64,000 bases of DNA from Metabacillus bambusae (GTDB lineage Bacteria; Bacillota; Bacilli; Bacillales; Bacillaceae), in assembly GCF_017497975.1 (NCBI RefSeq), contig NZ_JAGDEL010000004.1:62001-126000 (forward strand), in the 5' to 3' direction. The notes beneath the pieces are model-generated. The model saw only the letters and a program-made list of their open reading frames with translations, was not told the origin of the DNA and did not search any database. The translations under genes and the position numbers were made by a program. Positions 1 to 9,112 of this stretch are shown in pieces. Positions within the stretch are counted from its first letter, which is position 1; each line of letters starts with the position of its first letter.

Positions 1-721
1 CTTTTTGACCTACTACCTTTAATGGTGTTTTCTCAGATATTAAAACCATACCTTTTCTTGGCTTAATCGGAATATGAATTCCAACCATTTCAGCTATTTT
101 AGGTGACCATACCCCGGCACAATTCACAATGCTCTTTGTCTTAAAGGTACCTTGGTCAGTCACTACACTCTCTACCTTGCTTTTTTCGTCTAATGTAATA
201 TCTTGTACAGAATGATACTCATAAACCTTTAAGCCGAGCTTTTTTCCTTCTTCCACAAACGCATAACATAATTTATATGGATTCATGGACGAATCTACTT
301 CTGTCCAAATCCCTCCGACTAAATCATCAGCTAAATGTGGTTCTATTTCTCGCAATTGATGTTTATCCACCATTCGCATGTCATAACCATCACTAGCTTG
401 CTGAGAAACATAATCCTTTGCAATTTCCAGCTCTTTCTCTGTTTCACAAACATACAAACTTCCCCGTGTGGAAAATTCAAAATCTACTGAAAATTCTTTG
501 GCTAGTTGTTGAAAAAGCTGGATACTTGCATAGCCTATTTCTGTATCGATACCAGGCTTCTTATCACAGATTAATGCTACTGCATCACATCTGCTAGACG
601 TACCTGATGCAACACCGCCTTTTTCAATTAGTGCAACCTCTAGTCCTTTTTTCACTAAATGATAGGCTACGCTCGATCCGATTACACCTGCTCCAATGAC
701 AATAACGTCAAAACTTCTCAT
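1..721 (-). CDS. FAD-dependent amino acid/amine oxidoreductase (DAO family), partial
   Basis: The first 240 residues are visible; the C-terminus lies beyond the left edge. The N-terminus has the FAD-binding Rossmann motif GAGVIGSS (about residues 10-17) followed by a Glu that would bind the ribose, as in the DAO/glycine oxidase/sarcosine oxidase/DadA superfamily. A second conserved piece, NCAGVWSP, lies near residue 210. These flavoproteins oxidise primary or secondary amines or amino acids to the imine and pass electrons to oxygen or quinone. The gene follows the aldehyde dehydrogenase by about 34 bp on the same strand, which suggests one operon and an amine-to-aldehyde-to-acid sequence. The substrate cannot be read from the sequence. 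ATG start at 721, with a modest GAGG-like site upstream. Confidence 0.85.
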   Translation of the reverse strand, partial: MRSFDVIVIGAGVIGSSVAYHLVKKGLEVALIEKGGVASGTSSRCDAVALICDKKPGIDTEIGYASIQLFQQLAKEFSVDFEFSTRGSLYVCETEKELEIAKDYVSQQASDGYDMRMVDKHQLREIEPHLADDLVGGIWTEVDSSMNPYKLCYAFVEEGKKLGLKVYEYHSVQDITLDEKSKVESVVTDQGTFKTKSIVNCAGVWSPKIAEMVGIHIPIKPRKGMVLISEKTPLKVVGQK

Positions 722-754
722 TTGTAATCTCCTCTAAGAATGGTTTCTCTACTG

Positions 755-2275
755 CTATTTCCCTTCAAAAAACCCGGATGGTTCTACATTAAGGTTTATG
801 TTAATTTGCTTGATTTCTAGATACTCTTCAAAGCCATATGTTCCCAAATCTCTTCCAATTCCACTTTGCTTGTATCCGCCCCATGGCGCCTCATTAAATG
901 TTGGATGATACGTATTGATCCATGTAATTCCTGCACGTAATTGGCGAATCACTCGTTGTGCTTTAGCTCCATCATTCGTGAAAACAGCACCAGCTAAACC
1001 AAAAGCTGTACCATTCGCTAATTCAATAGCTTCCTCTTCTGTTTTGAAGGTTTGAATCACTAAAACTGGACCAAAAATCTCTTCTTGAACAATTCTCATA
1101 TTAGGGGTTGTATCTCCAAAAATAGTAGGCTCAACATAATAACCCTTTGAGAAATCACCCTCAACAATTCGATTACCGCCACAAAGCAAAGTGGCTCCTT
1201 CTTTTTTGCCAATTTCAATATAGTCCAAAACGTTATTCATATGGTCTTCTGATACAAGTGGTCCCATTTCGACACCTTTTTCCCAGCCTGGACCAACTTT
1301 GATCATTTTGGCACGTTTAACTAATTCAGGTACAAACTTTTCATATAAACTTTCTTCTAGCACTAAACGTGACCCTGCCGAACACACTTGACCTTGATTT
1401 GCAAAAATAGCAAATAGTGCGTAATCAACTGCTGCTTCAAAATCTGCATCAGCAAACACGATATTAGGAGATTTACCACCTAATTCTAAGCTGATTTTTT
1501 TTACCGTATCTGCTGCGGATTTCATTAATTTAATACCTGTATCAGTACCGCCTGTAAAGGAAACTTTATCAACATCAGGATTTGACACAAGTTCTGCCCC
1601 AACCTTTCTTCCAGACCCTAGTACTAGATTTACAACTCCTGGTGGAAATCCTACTTCATCAATAATTTCAAACAGGCGAATAACAGAAAGTGGTGTTTGT
1701 TGTGCTGGTTTCACGATTACCGTACAACCTGCAGCAAGAGCAGCAGCAATTTTTTGGTTGGCCATGACTAGAGGATAGTTCCAAGGTACAATGATCCCCA
1801 CAACCCCAATTGCTTCTCGAACAACCATTGCTTGAATGTCATCAGGTACATCGTAAGTTTGACCATGTGGTTTAGTTGCCAACCCTGCATAATAACGTAA
1901 TTGGTTCACAGCATCTTCAACGTCTGCTATCGACTCTCTTACTGTTTTTCCATTATTTAACGTATCCAAATAGGCGAATTCTTCTTTTCTTTCTTCTAAT
2001 TTATTTGAGATTTTCAGAAGAAGTTCTGCACGCTCTCTCGCTTTGCTATTCATCCAACCATTTTTATAAAATGCGTTTTTTGCCACTTCAATTGCCTTTT
2101 TAGAATCTTCTACTGATCCTTCAGTTACTATTCCAATTACCTCACCATTTGCAGGATTAATAATTTCTCTTGTTTGATTTGATTCACTTAATACCCACTC
2201 ACCATTTATATACATTTTTTGAGTGGTATCATTGCTAACTAATACGGATTCAATGTCTGCTTTTTCTAAAATCAC
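755..2275 (-). CDS. NAD(P)-dependent aldehyde dehydrogenase, betaine/amino-aldehyde type
   Basis: A full-length aldehyde dehydrogenase (about 506 residues) that oxidises an aldehyde to the acid in the cytoplasm. Visible family features are the cofactor-binding segment around PWNYPL, the general base Glu in LELGGKSP, and the catalytic Cys in GQVCSAGSR near residue 300. The C-terminal WGGYKQSGIGRDLG region resembles betaine aldehyde dehydrogenases and aminoaldehyde dehydrogenases. A longer reading frame begins with GTG at 2284, but that codon lies inside the Shine-Dalgarno GAGGTG; the GTG at 2275 is 6 bp downstream of it and is the better start. It precedes the FAD oxidoreductase, and its promoter region carries the motif shared with the mmsA-like gene. 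The substrate is inferred only as an amine-derived aldehyde. Confidence 0.88.
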   Translation of the reverse strand: MILEKADIESVLVSNDTTQKMYINGEWVLSESNQTREIINPANGEVIGIVTEGSVEDSKKAIEVAKNAFYKNGWMNSKARERAELLLKISNKLEERKEEFAYLDTLNNGKTVRESIADVEDAVNQLRYYAGLATKPHGQTYDVPDDIQAMVVREAIGVVGIIVPWNYPLVMANQKIAAALAAGCTVIVKPAQQTPLSVIRLFEIIDEVGFPPGVVNLVLGSGRKVGAELVSNPDVDKVSFTGGTDTGIKLMKSAADTVKKISLELGGKSPNIVFADADFEAAVDYALFAIFANQGQVCSAGSRLVLEESLYEKFVPELVKRAKMIKVGPGWEKGVEMGPLVSEDHMNNVLDYIEIGKKEGATLLCGGNRIVEGDFSKGYYVEPTIFGDTTPNMRIVQEEIFGPVLVIQTFKTEEEAIELANGTAFGLAGAVFTNDGAKAQRVIRQLRAGITWINTYHPTFNEAPWGGYKQSGIGRDLGTYGFEEYLEIKQININLNVEPSGFFEGK

Positions 2276-2366
2276 TATGATCACCTCTTCATCAAATTGT
2301 ACAAGTTGTAAAATGAAACACTATATAACTATCACTATATTAAAGATACATCAGACTTTTAGCCTC

Positions 2367-2387
2367 TTCATTGGACAGTGTGTAAAA
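2367..2387 (-). promoter_or_regulatory. Shared promoter motif, copy 1
   Basis: The plus strand reads TTCATTGGACAGTGTGTAAA plus one more A. It lies about 90 bp upstream of the aldehyde dehydrogenase start, and matches 5753-5773 upstream of the mmsA-like gene at all but one of 21 positions. The core ACA-S-TGTGT has partial dyad symmetry. It is probably a regulator site, most simply for the PucR-type protein at 6013-7635. Confidence 0.5.
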
Positions 2388-2447
2388 CTTATCTGCTTTT
2401 CTATTTAACATTGCTCAAATGAAAATGAACTTATGAGATCTTAATAT

Positions 2448-2620
2448 AAGGCTGACTCGCCAAACTTTGTTGCTATTTATCAAGTATTACGGTGTGGTTG
2501 ATTTCCGTTACAGGCATTCGCTTTCCGCAGACGGTCCGGGAGACTCCTCGGCGCGTCCCCTGTGGTTTACCTTTTACACGCTTCTCCTGAAGGAATCTCA
2601 TGTTTCCTCTCCAATCAACA
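2448..2620. repeat. Dispersed GC-rich intergenic repeat, copy 1 (diverged)
   Basis: Starts AAGGCTGACTCGCC and ends CTCCAATCAAC, like 13108-13279. Internal blocks such as GGTGTGGTTGATT, CGCTTTCCGC and GACTCCTCGG/GCCTCCTCG are conserved, and it is much richer in GC than its surroundings. Elements of this look are common between genes in Bacillaceae; the function is unknown. It contains a plus-strand open frame (2467-2757) that I do not believe is a gene. The rest of the 2276-2845 gap holds only the promoter region of the aldehyde dehydrogenase and AT-rich sequence. Confidence 0.75.
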
Positions 2621-2845
2621 AAGTGCAAAAAATCAACATAGCCAGAATAAAAAAACAGATCGCTTCAAAGAAACGTCTGCTTATATTAGCTTCCCATCAT
2701 TTTTTGTGTCGAGAAAATTACTTATTTATCTTTATTCATCTGATCCTAAACGGTTAGATATCCCGCTTCAGAACCGCTCCCTTTAAACGTTAGGAAATTT
2801 TTTCTATATTTCTATTTACTCCCTTTATTAAAGATAGCTTGTAAT

Positions 2846-4201
2846 CTATAATTGGAATATGCTTTCCTTTAATGTTTTGATAATAAAAGAAAAGTCTTCT
2901 TCTGTAATACTTAATGGTGGAGATAACTGCAAAATATTATTGAATCCTGCAACTGTGTCACCATTTTTACCGATAATCAGCCCTTTATCTTTACAAAGGC
3001 TTATTACCTTATTCACTTTATCAAGACTTGCAGGTTCTTTCGTTTGCTTGTTCTCTACTAATTCGATTCCTAAAAGAAGTCCTTTCCCACGTACATCTCC
3101 TACATTTGGATGATCTTTTATATCTTCAAGTTCATATAAAAGACGTTCTCCTAACTCTTTAGAGCGTTCGACTAGTTTCTCATTTTCCATAATTTCCAGA
3201 TTTTTTAAAGCTAAAGCGCAAGCAGCAGGATTTCCTCCGAATGTATTAACATGTCGGAAACGATCATAGTCGTCACTACCTGTATAGGCCTCATAGATTT
3301 CTCTTTTCACTGCCGTTGCTGATAAAGGAAGATATGCACTTGTAATTCCTTTTGCCATTGTAATAATATCTGGTTTGACACCATAGTTCATAAATCCAAA
3401 CGGTTTTCCCGTCCGGCCAAATCCACAAATTACTTCATCACAAATCAGCAACGCCCCGTGCTTTTCACATATTTCTTTTACTTTTGCCATATAATCATCT
3501 GGCGGCATTAAAATCCCACCACCAGTAATAATTGGCTCCATAATGACACCAGCAATTGTTTGGCTTAACTCCCATGTCATAACACGATCAATTTCATTAG
3601 CACTTTCCAATGTATGAACATCTTCCGGGTTGCGATACGTATCAGGTGGTGCTACATGTAAAAATCCTTGACCTAGTGGTTCATATTTATACTTTCGTTG
3701 CGCTTGACCAGTCGCTGCAAGAGCTCCCATTGAATTACCATGGTAAGCCCGGTAGCGTGAAATAAATTTATAGCGGTTATGATCCCCTTTTTGATGATGA
3801 TATTGACGGGCAATCTTAAACGCTGTTTCGTTTGCTTCAGAACCACTATTAGAGAAGAAAATAACATAATCATCTCCAAGCCATTCATTCAGCTTTTCAG
3901 CTAGTTTTATAGCAGGAACATGACTATGTGCTAAAGGAAAATATGGCATTTCCACAAGTTGGTCATATGCAGCTTTTGCAAGTTCTTTTCGACCATAGCC
4001 TACATTGACACACCAAAGACCTGACATACCATCTAAATAACGATTACCGTCGATATCCGTCACCCATGCTCCATCTGCCTCGGTAATAATTAAATTAGAA
4101 GAGTTTGGAGCCGCTCCTCTCATTGCATGCCAAAGGTACTTCTCATCCGTTTTCTGCAAATTCTGTGTTTGATATATTGCTTGCACATTAATCAACCCCA
4201 A
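2846..4201 (-). CDS. PLP-dependent class III aminotransferase (beta-alanine/taurine--pyruvate type)
   Basis: A 451-residue fold-type I omega-aminotransferase. The order is an N-terminal YLWHAMRG segment typical of taurine/beta-alanine:pyruvate aminotransferases, the phosphate-binding SNSGSEANE near residue 120, the cofactor Asp in LICDEVICGFGR near 255, and the Schiff-base Lys in TMAKGITSAYLPL near 285. It would move an amino group from an omega-amino acid to pyruvate, giving a semialdehyde and alanine. The CoA-acylating semialdehyde dehydrogenase ends only 23 bp upstream on the same strand, so the two probably form an operon converting beta-alanine through malonate semialdehyde to acetyl-CoA. 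Taurine or polyamine-derived substrates remain possible. Resembles B. subtilis YhxA and Pseudomonas BauA in family terms. Confidence 0.87.
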   Translation of the reverse strand: MGLINVQAIYQTQNLQKTDEKYLWHAMRGAAPNSSNLIITEADGAWVTDIDGNRYLDGMSGLWCVNVGYGRKELAKAAYDQLVEMPYFPLAHSHVPAIKLAEKLNEWLGDDYVIFFSNSGSEANETAFKIARQYHHQKGDHNRYKFISRYRAYHGNSMGALAATGQAQRKYKYEPLGQGFLHVAPPDTYRNPEDVHTLESANEIDRVMTWELSQTIAGVIMEPIITGGGILMPPDDYMAKVKEICEKHGALLICDEVICGFGRTGKPFGFMNYGVKPDIITMAKGITSAYLPLSATAVKREIYEAYTGSDDYDRFRHVNTFGGNPAACALALKNLEIMENEKLVERSKELGERLLYELEDIKDHPNVGDVRGKGLLLGIELVENKQTKEPASLDKVNKVISLCKDKGLIIGKNGDTVAGFNNILQLSPPLSITEEDFSFIIKTLKESIFQL

Positions 4202-4224
4202 TATCCTTATTTAAGTTTCTAAGA

Positions 4225-5682
4225 TTAGTAACGAGCAGTAAGCATTTTTTTTCGAGTATAGAATTCAACTCCATCTTTACCATTCGCATGAAGATCACCA
4301 TAAAATGATTTCTTATAACCTGAGAATGGGAAGAATGCCATTGGTGCAGGAACTCCAAGATTGACCCCAAGCATACCTGCATCGATTTCTTCACGGAACT
4401 CACGAATTGCTTTAGCACTATCAGTATAGAGACATGCACCATTTGCGAATTCAGACTTATTTGTTAGTTCAATTGCTTCCTCTAAATTTCCCACTCGAAC
4501 GATTGATAAAACAGGAGCAAATATTTCATCTTTCCAAATGGACATGTCAGGTTTCACATTGTCAAACAACGTTGGTCCAACAAAGTATCCTTTTTCATTT
4601 TCGGCACCATTTCTTCCATCTCGAATAAGAGTAGCCCCTTCCGCTTCCCCAATTTCAATGTAATTAATCGTGCGGCTTTTATGTGACTCACGAATAACTG
4701 GTCCAAGGAATACACCTTCTTCTAAACCGTTTCCTATCTTAATTTCATCTGCTGCTTGTTTTAGTCGGGCAATTAATTCATCAGCAACACTTCCAACAGC
4801 AACTACTACTGAAGCTGCCATACAACGTTCACCAGCAGAACCAAATGCTGCACCGATAATATTATTCACAGCATTATCTAAATTAGCATCTGGCATGACA
4901 ATGGAATGATTCTTTGCACCTGCAAGGGCTTGAACACGTTTACCATTAGCTGCTGCTGTTTTATATACATACTCAGCGACAGGTTGAGAACCAACAAACG
5001 AAACAGCCTTTACATCCTCATTTTCCAAAATGCCATTAACGACGTCATGCGCACCATGTATGATGTTTAATACACCATCTGGAAGACCTGCTTCTTTGAA
5101 TAGCTCCGCTAAACGATTTGCCAATAAAGGTGTTCTTTCAGACGGCTTTAATACAAATGTATTCCCACATGCTATTGCGAGCGGAAACATCCAACAAGGA
5201 ACCATCATAGGGAAGTTAAAAGGTGTTATCCCTCCAATTACACCAACTGGATAACGGTACATACCAGATTCAACACCAGTAGCAATATCAGGTAGTTGTT
5301 CTCCCATCATTAATGTTGGTGCACCTGCAGCAAATTCAACACATTCTATCCCTCGCTGTACTTCCCCGTACGCTTCGTTGTAACTTTTACCATTTTCTAA
5401 AGTGATTAGTTTCGCTAATTCATTCCAGTTCTCTACTAAAAGTTGCTGATAGCGGAATAAAATTCGAGCACGTTTAGGGACAGCAACTTTCTTCCATTTT
5501 ATAAATGCTTCATTTGCAGCTCTAACTGCATGATCTAAATCTTCCCTAGTCGAAATAGGCACTCGTGCTATAACTTTTCCTGTTGCTGGATTTGGCACTT
5601 CTTCCATTTGTCTACTTGAAGATTCTACCCATTGTCCACTAATAAAGTTTTTTAATGTTTGTACAGTTTGTGTTACCTCCAT
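4225..5682 (-). CDS. mmsA: CoA-acylating methylmalonate/malonate-semialdehyde dehydrogenase
   Basis: A 485-residue aldehyde dehydrogenase of the MMSDH/IolA type, which decarboxylates malonate or methylmalonate semialdehyde to acetyl- or propionyl-CoA using NAD+ and CoA. Diagnostic features are [10 protein letters not shown], the LAGAKNH segment and the catalytic Cys in [11 protein letters not shown] near residue 285. The usual aldehyde-dehydrogenase general base is absent there, as normal for this subfamily. ATG at 5682 follows AGGAGGTTTCATAA. It heads the operon with the aminotransferase, and the motif at 5753-5773 lies about 70 bp upstream. IolA in inositol degradation is the other common role, but no iol genes are near and the aminotransferase partner favours beta-alanine breakdown. 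Confidence 0.88.
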   Translation of the reverse strand: MEVTQTVQTLKNFISGQWVESSSRQMEEVPNPATGKVIARVPISTREDLDHAVRAANEAFIKWKKVAVPKRARILFRYQQLLVENWNELAKLITLENGKSYNEAYGEVQRGIECVEFAAGAPTLMMGEQLPDIATGVESGMYRYPVGVIGGITPFNFPMMVPCWMFPLAIACGNTFVLKPSERTPLLANRLAELFKEAGLPDGVLNIIHGAHDVVNGILENEDVKAVSFVGSQPVAEYVYKTAAANGKRVQALAGAKNHSIVMPDANLDNAVNNIIGAAFGSAGERCMAASVVVAVGSVADELIARLKQAADEIKIGNGLEEGVFLGPVIRESHKSRTINYIEIGEAEGATLIRDGRNGAENEKGYFVGPTLFDNVKPDMSIWKDEIFAPVLSIVRVGNLEEAIELTNKSEFANGACLYTDSAKAIREFREEIDAGMLGVNLGVPAPMAFFPFSGYKKSFYGDLHANGKDGVEFYTRKKMLTARY

Positions 5683-5752
5683 TTATGAAACCTCCTATTT
5701 TTTTCGTATATTTAACTTCTTGAGCTAATTATATTTGTTATCAATATCACCC

Positions 5753-5773
5753 TTCATTGGACACTGTGTAAAA
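5753..5773 (-). promoter_or_regulatory. Shared promoter motif, copy 2
   Basis: Reads TTCATTGGACACTGTGTAAA plus one more A on the plus strand and matches 2367-2387 with a single C/G change. It lies 71 bp upstream of the mmsA-like start, in a 330-bp gap (5683-6012) that otherwise holds AT-rich promoter sequence and the terminator of the PucR-type gene. Confidence 0.5.
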
Positions 5774-5927
5774 TATTTATCAATTATTTTCTACATTAAT
5801 AGTTGTACAAAACGAAAAGGTATACATATTGTCTTATTTAGGATAGAAACACAGACTTAATTTTTACGGATAATAAATAGGTATATTTTCTAAATAGGGT
5901 TAAAAGGATTATGGCAACTATGTAAAA

Positions 5928-5964
5928 AACCCTTACAAAATCTCGTTAAGAGTCTGCAAGGGTT
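5928..5964 (-). terminator. Rho-independent terminator of the PucR-type gene
   Basis: Arms AACCCTTACA and TGCAAGGGTT pair almost perfectly. On the minus strand the stem is followed by a run of T, just past the stop codon at 6013. Confidence 0.8.
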
Positions 5965-6012
5965 AGTCCTGACTTTATAATAAATATAGGTTACATATAG
6001 GTGTAAAGTTGA

Positions 6013-7635
6013 CTATGACGACTTCACAGAAGCAAATTCATAGGATGAAATTGCTGCAGTAGTATATGCATAAGCAGATATTGCCACTTCAATTGCTTGA
6101 CGTTTATAAGACTCCATGAAATCTCTTCCAATTAATTCATAGATTTTATCAAGTCGATGATAAAGTGTTTGTCGAACGATATGAAGATGTTCCGCTGTCT
6201 CCTTTTTCGCGCCTTTACATTGCAAAAATATTTTTAACGTTCTTAGTAACTCACCGTTAGTCTTTTGATCATGTTGAATGATCGGTCCAATATAATCTGA
6301 AATGAATTCACTAAGTACACCTTGTTCATTAGCAGCTAAAACTAATCTAAATATATAGAGATCCTCGTAAAAATAAGCCTTTAATTCACTTGGCATTTTT
6401 TCTCGAATACTTAGTGTTTCTTTGGCTGAAAGGTAGCTACTTTTTATATGACTTAAATCTTTTACAAATTTCCCCACACTAAAATCTAGTTGGGAAAATT
6501 TCTTCTTCTTAATAAAGTCAGACTTTACTAAACAATCAATACTCTCTTGTATTCTTCTCTTAAAATCTTCTCTTTTCCAGATATTAAGAAGGATGAAAAC
6601 AATTTGATTTTTTTGAATATGAAATAACAAATAAATGCCTCTCTGTTCAAAGATAGATCGAAAGTAAACTTTTAAGTAAGTGAATTCCGAAATTAATTTA
6701 TCTAAATTATCAGCCTTACAAATCATCACAGAGCATACATTTGGGTTAAGGTTCGGTTCCAGCTCTAGGAGGTAGCGATTAATTTGTTCATTTCTATATT
6801 CTCCTTCAATCCAACACCCTACCCACTCGGATTCTTTAGCCATCCTTTGTTCTTCAACATATAGCTCCCGCAATAAGCATTGAGCTAATGCTGTAGCACT
6901 ACGATCTAAAATAAGTGTTTCAAACTCTGTAATTGGTTCGGACTCTGAAATGATAAACAGATCTGCAAATGTCTGACTCAGTGCCTGTACCGATTGGTGG
7001 GCAACGCTCATTCCCTTTGGTATTCTATTCTCTTTTATGAGTTGATAAATTTCATTTTGTTTATCCTTATCTTTTTTAGAAATTACTTTAACTTTTCCTT
7101 GATTTGAAATATAGAAAACATTCATTTTTAAGTGCTCGTGTAAAAGTTGTAAGATTCTTTGTTGTGGATTAGAGGAAAGAAGCAACTGATTTAACCTATT
7201 CGAATATTCTTCAAGATCAGAAAGGATTTTGTAATGTTTTTTAATTAAGAGGCTATGAATTTCTTGTGTAATATCTATGAACCTTACTTCTTTGGAGAAT
7301 ACGATTATAGGAAAATCATGAGCGTCCGCTAAGTTTTTTATCTCTTTGGGTATAGCAGAAATGTAAGTACCAAGTTCAATACAAAGTCCAGATGCATTCG
7401 AATCTATAGATTGTTGAACTAATGACATAAAAACATCTTGATCACTTTTCCATCCGATTCCTGTTGAAAGAATAAGTTCATTCCCATTTAAGAGATTTTC
7501 AATCGTAGTAACTTCAAGAACATGTACCCATCGTACAGGTCTAAAAAGACCAGCACTCCCCGCTATTACTTTTGCATGTTTAAAATGTTTACTTTGTAAA
7601 ATTTCGTGCACCGATAATTTAACTTCGAAGTTCAT
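6013..7635 (-). CDS. PucR-family transcriptional regulator
   Basis: A 540-residue cytoplasmic regulator. Residues 1-130 match the PucR-like N-terminal domain (LSVHEILQ... AGSAGLFRPVRWVHVLE), seen in purine catabolism and other amine regulators. The middle is a divergent CdaR/GGDEF-like region. The C-terminus (about 460-515) is the characteristic HTH_30 helix-turn-helix, LRTLKIFLQCKGAKKETAEHL followed by RQTLYHRLDKI. The ATG at 7635 follows a GGGGGGAG site. It lies just upstream of the mmsA/aminotransferase and aldehyde dehydrogenase/FAD oxidoreductase units on the same strand, with its own terminator, and is the likely controller of both, acting at the repeated 21-bp motif. The effector is unknown. 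Confidence 0.85.
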   Translation of the reverse strand: MNFEVKLSVHEILQSKHFKHAKVIAGSAGLFRPVRWVHVLEVTTIENLLNGNELILSTGIGWKSDQDVFMSLVQQSIDSNASGLCIELGTYISAIPKEIKNLADAHDFPIIVFSKEVRFIDITQEIHSLLIKKHYKILSDLEEYSNRLNQLLLSSNPQQRILQLLHEHLKMNVFYISNQGKVKVISKKDKDKQNEIYQLIKENRIPKGMSVAHQSVQALSQTFADLFIISESEPITEFETLILDRSATALAQCLLRELYVEEQRMAKESEWVGCWIEGEYRNEQINRYLLELEPNLNPNVCSVMICKADNLDKLISEFTYLKVYFRSIFEQRGIYLLFHIQKNQIVFILLNIWKREDFKRRIQESIDCLVKSDFIKKKKFSQLDFSVGKFVKDLSHIKSSYLSAKETLSIREKMPSELKAYFYEDLYIFRLVLAANEQGVLSEFISDYIGPIIQHDQKTNGELLRTLKIFLQCKGAKKETAEHLHIVRQTLYHRLDKIYELIGRDFMESYKRQAIEVAISAYAYTTAAISSYEFASVKSS

Positions 7636-7948
7636 TAGTTACTCCCCCCGCTTATGAAAAAATATTAATATCCTGTTATTGCAATTTCAGGCTTAATCTA
7701 TCACTTGCGTAAATTAAGTTTAATATAAATCATATCGCCTTTTCTCAAAACAAATATCCGAACAATTCTGATAATTAACTCTACTGGAGTACTACACTTC
7801 TCTTAATGTAAATATTATACACATAAACTTTTATTATCGTTCAATAAGACTGTTACATATTCTTACAAAATAATTTATAAAACGAGTTATCGAACAAAAC
7901 ACACAACTTTCAAATGTTATAATTAATAGGTTTTTATTTCGTTGTTTT

Positions 7949-7964
7949 TTGTAAGCGCTTAAAA
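7949..7964 (+). promoter_or_regulatory. cre-like site (CcpA) in a 585-bp gene-free stretch
   Basis: TTGTAAGCGCTTAAAA is one mismatch from the cre consensus TGWAAGCGNTWNCA and nearly palindromic. It lies between the divergent PucR-type gene (start 7635) and LysR gene (start 8221), more than 250 bp from either start. The rest of 7636-8220 is very AT-rich with no coding frame I can support; a TATAAT at 8176-8181 could be the -10 of the LysR gene. Confidence 0.45.
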
Positions 7965-8220
7965 AATACACCATAAAATTATATAAGAATAATTAACAAT
8001 TCCTAGATTGAACAAATTATATTAACTTGAAATAATAATTAGTTTAAAAATAGACATTCTCCAATCCTATTGCAGGAAATATGAATAATTTTATCCAAAT
8101 TTAATGAATGGCACTTTTGTTTGATTTGTTATGTTTATTATACTTTAGTGACTATCCATGAGTAAAATGAATGTTTATAATATAATACATGAGATGAATT
8201 AATGTGAAAAGGAGAAATTA

Positions 8221-9105
8221 ATGATGACACTTAATCGTTTTGAAGTTTTTTACACAGTAGTAGAATCAGGCAGCCTTACCAAAGCAGGAGAAATATTGAA
8301 AATTACACAATCAGGAATCAGTCATGCAATTTCTAGTCTAGAAAGTGAGTTTGGTTTTTCTTTACTTACCAGAGGTCGAGCGGGCATAAATTTAACAGAG
8401 AACGGTGAACGCATGCTTATATATATTCGTGACATTTTAACTTTAAATAATAGAATGAAACAAGAAGCAGCAGCAATTAACGGGTTAGAGGTCGGTGAAG
8501 TAAGAATAGGTACATTCACAAGTATTACTACTCAATGGTTACCAAATATCATCAAAATTTTTGAAGAGCATCATCCAAGTATTGTTGTTAGATTGTTTGA
8601 AGGTGATTATTCTACCATAGAACAATGGATTTCCGATGGAGTAATAGATTGTGGATTTCTCAGTTTACCAACACAGAAGTCACTTGAATTTCTGCCATTA
8701 AAAAAAGATAGGATGCTTTGTATTCTTTCTGACAAACACCCCCTACATAATCAGGATAATATATCTTTCAATCAAATACAGAAAGAATCCTTAATTATGC
8801 CAAAAGAAGGATGGGACAACGAGATAAAAGAAATTTTCAAGGAAAATGAAATAAATCCTACAATTAAATTCGAGGTCTCAGATGATCAAGCCATTATTTC
8901 AATGGTAGAAAATAACTTAGGTATAAGCATACGACCTGAAATGACCTTATCAAATATCCCAAAAAGCATTCGAGTGCTGAATTTAGAGGTTGAGTCTTAT
9001 CGTTTTATTGGAATAGCCAAAAAAACAAACTCATCTCCTGCCACTAATAAATTCATTGATTATGTTCATTCGTGGTTAAGCGAAAACAACCTAATGGATT
9101 ATTAA
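8221..9105 (+). CDS. LysR-family transcriptional regulator
   Basis: A 294-residue LysR protein. The winged helix-turn-helix is at residues 1-65 (FYTVVESGSLTKAGEILKITQSGISHAISSLE in two halves), then a linker helix and a periplasmic-binding-like effector domain from about 90. ATG at 8221 follows AAGGAGAAATTA. It shares whole stretches with the second LysR protein at 45424-46293 (TQSGIS, RGRAGI-LT, WLPNII-IF, MVEN-LGISI), so the two belong to one subfamily. No target gene is evident: downstream lie only a decayed DnaD-like fragment and an RsbR-like gene. LysR proteins usually control a divergent neighbour, but upstream is the 585-bp gene-free stretch. Confidence 0.88.
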   Translation: MMTLNRFEVFYTVVESGSLTKAGEILKITQSGISHAISSLESEFGFSLLTRGRAGINLTENGERMLIYIRDILTLNNRMKQEAAAINGLEVGEVRIGTFTSITTQWLPNIIKIFEEHHPSIVVRLFEGDYSTIEQWISDGVIDCGFLSLPTQKSLEFLPLKKDRMLCILSDKHPLHNQDNISFNQIQKESLIMPKEGWDNEIKEIFKENEINPTIKFEVSDDQAIISMVENNLGISIRPEMTLSNIPKSIRVLNLEVESYRFIGIAKKTNSSPATNKFIDYVHSWLSENNLMDY

Positions 9106-9112
9106 GTTCATT

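Noticed and set aside
2467-2757. 96-codon plus-strand frame
   Set aside because: It lies across the GC-rich dispersed repeat, has no ribosome site, and a parallel frame exists in the other copy; it is repeat sequence, not a gene.
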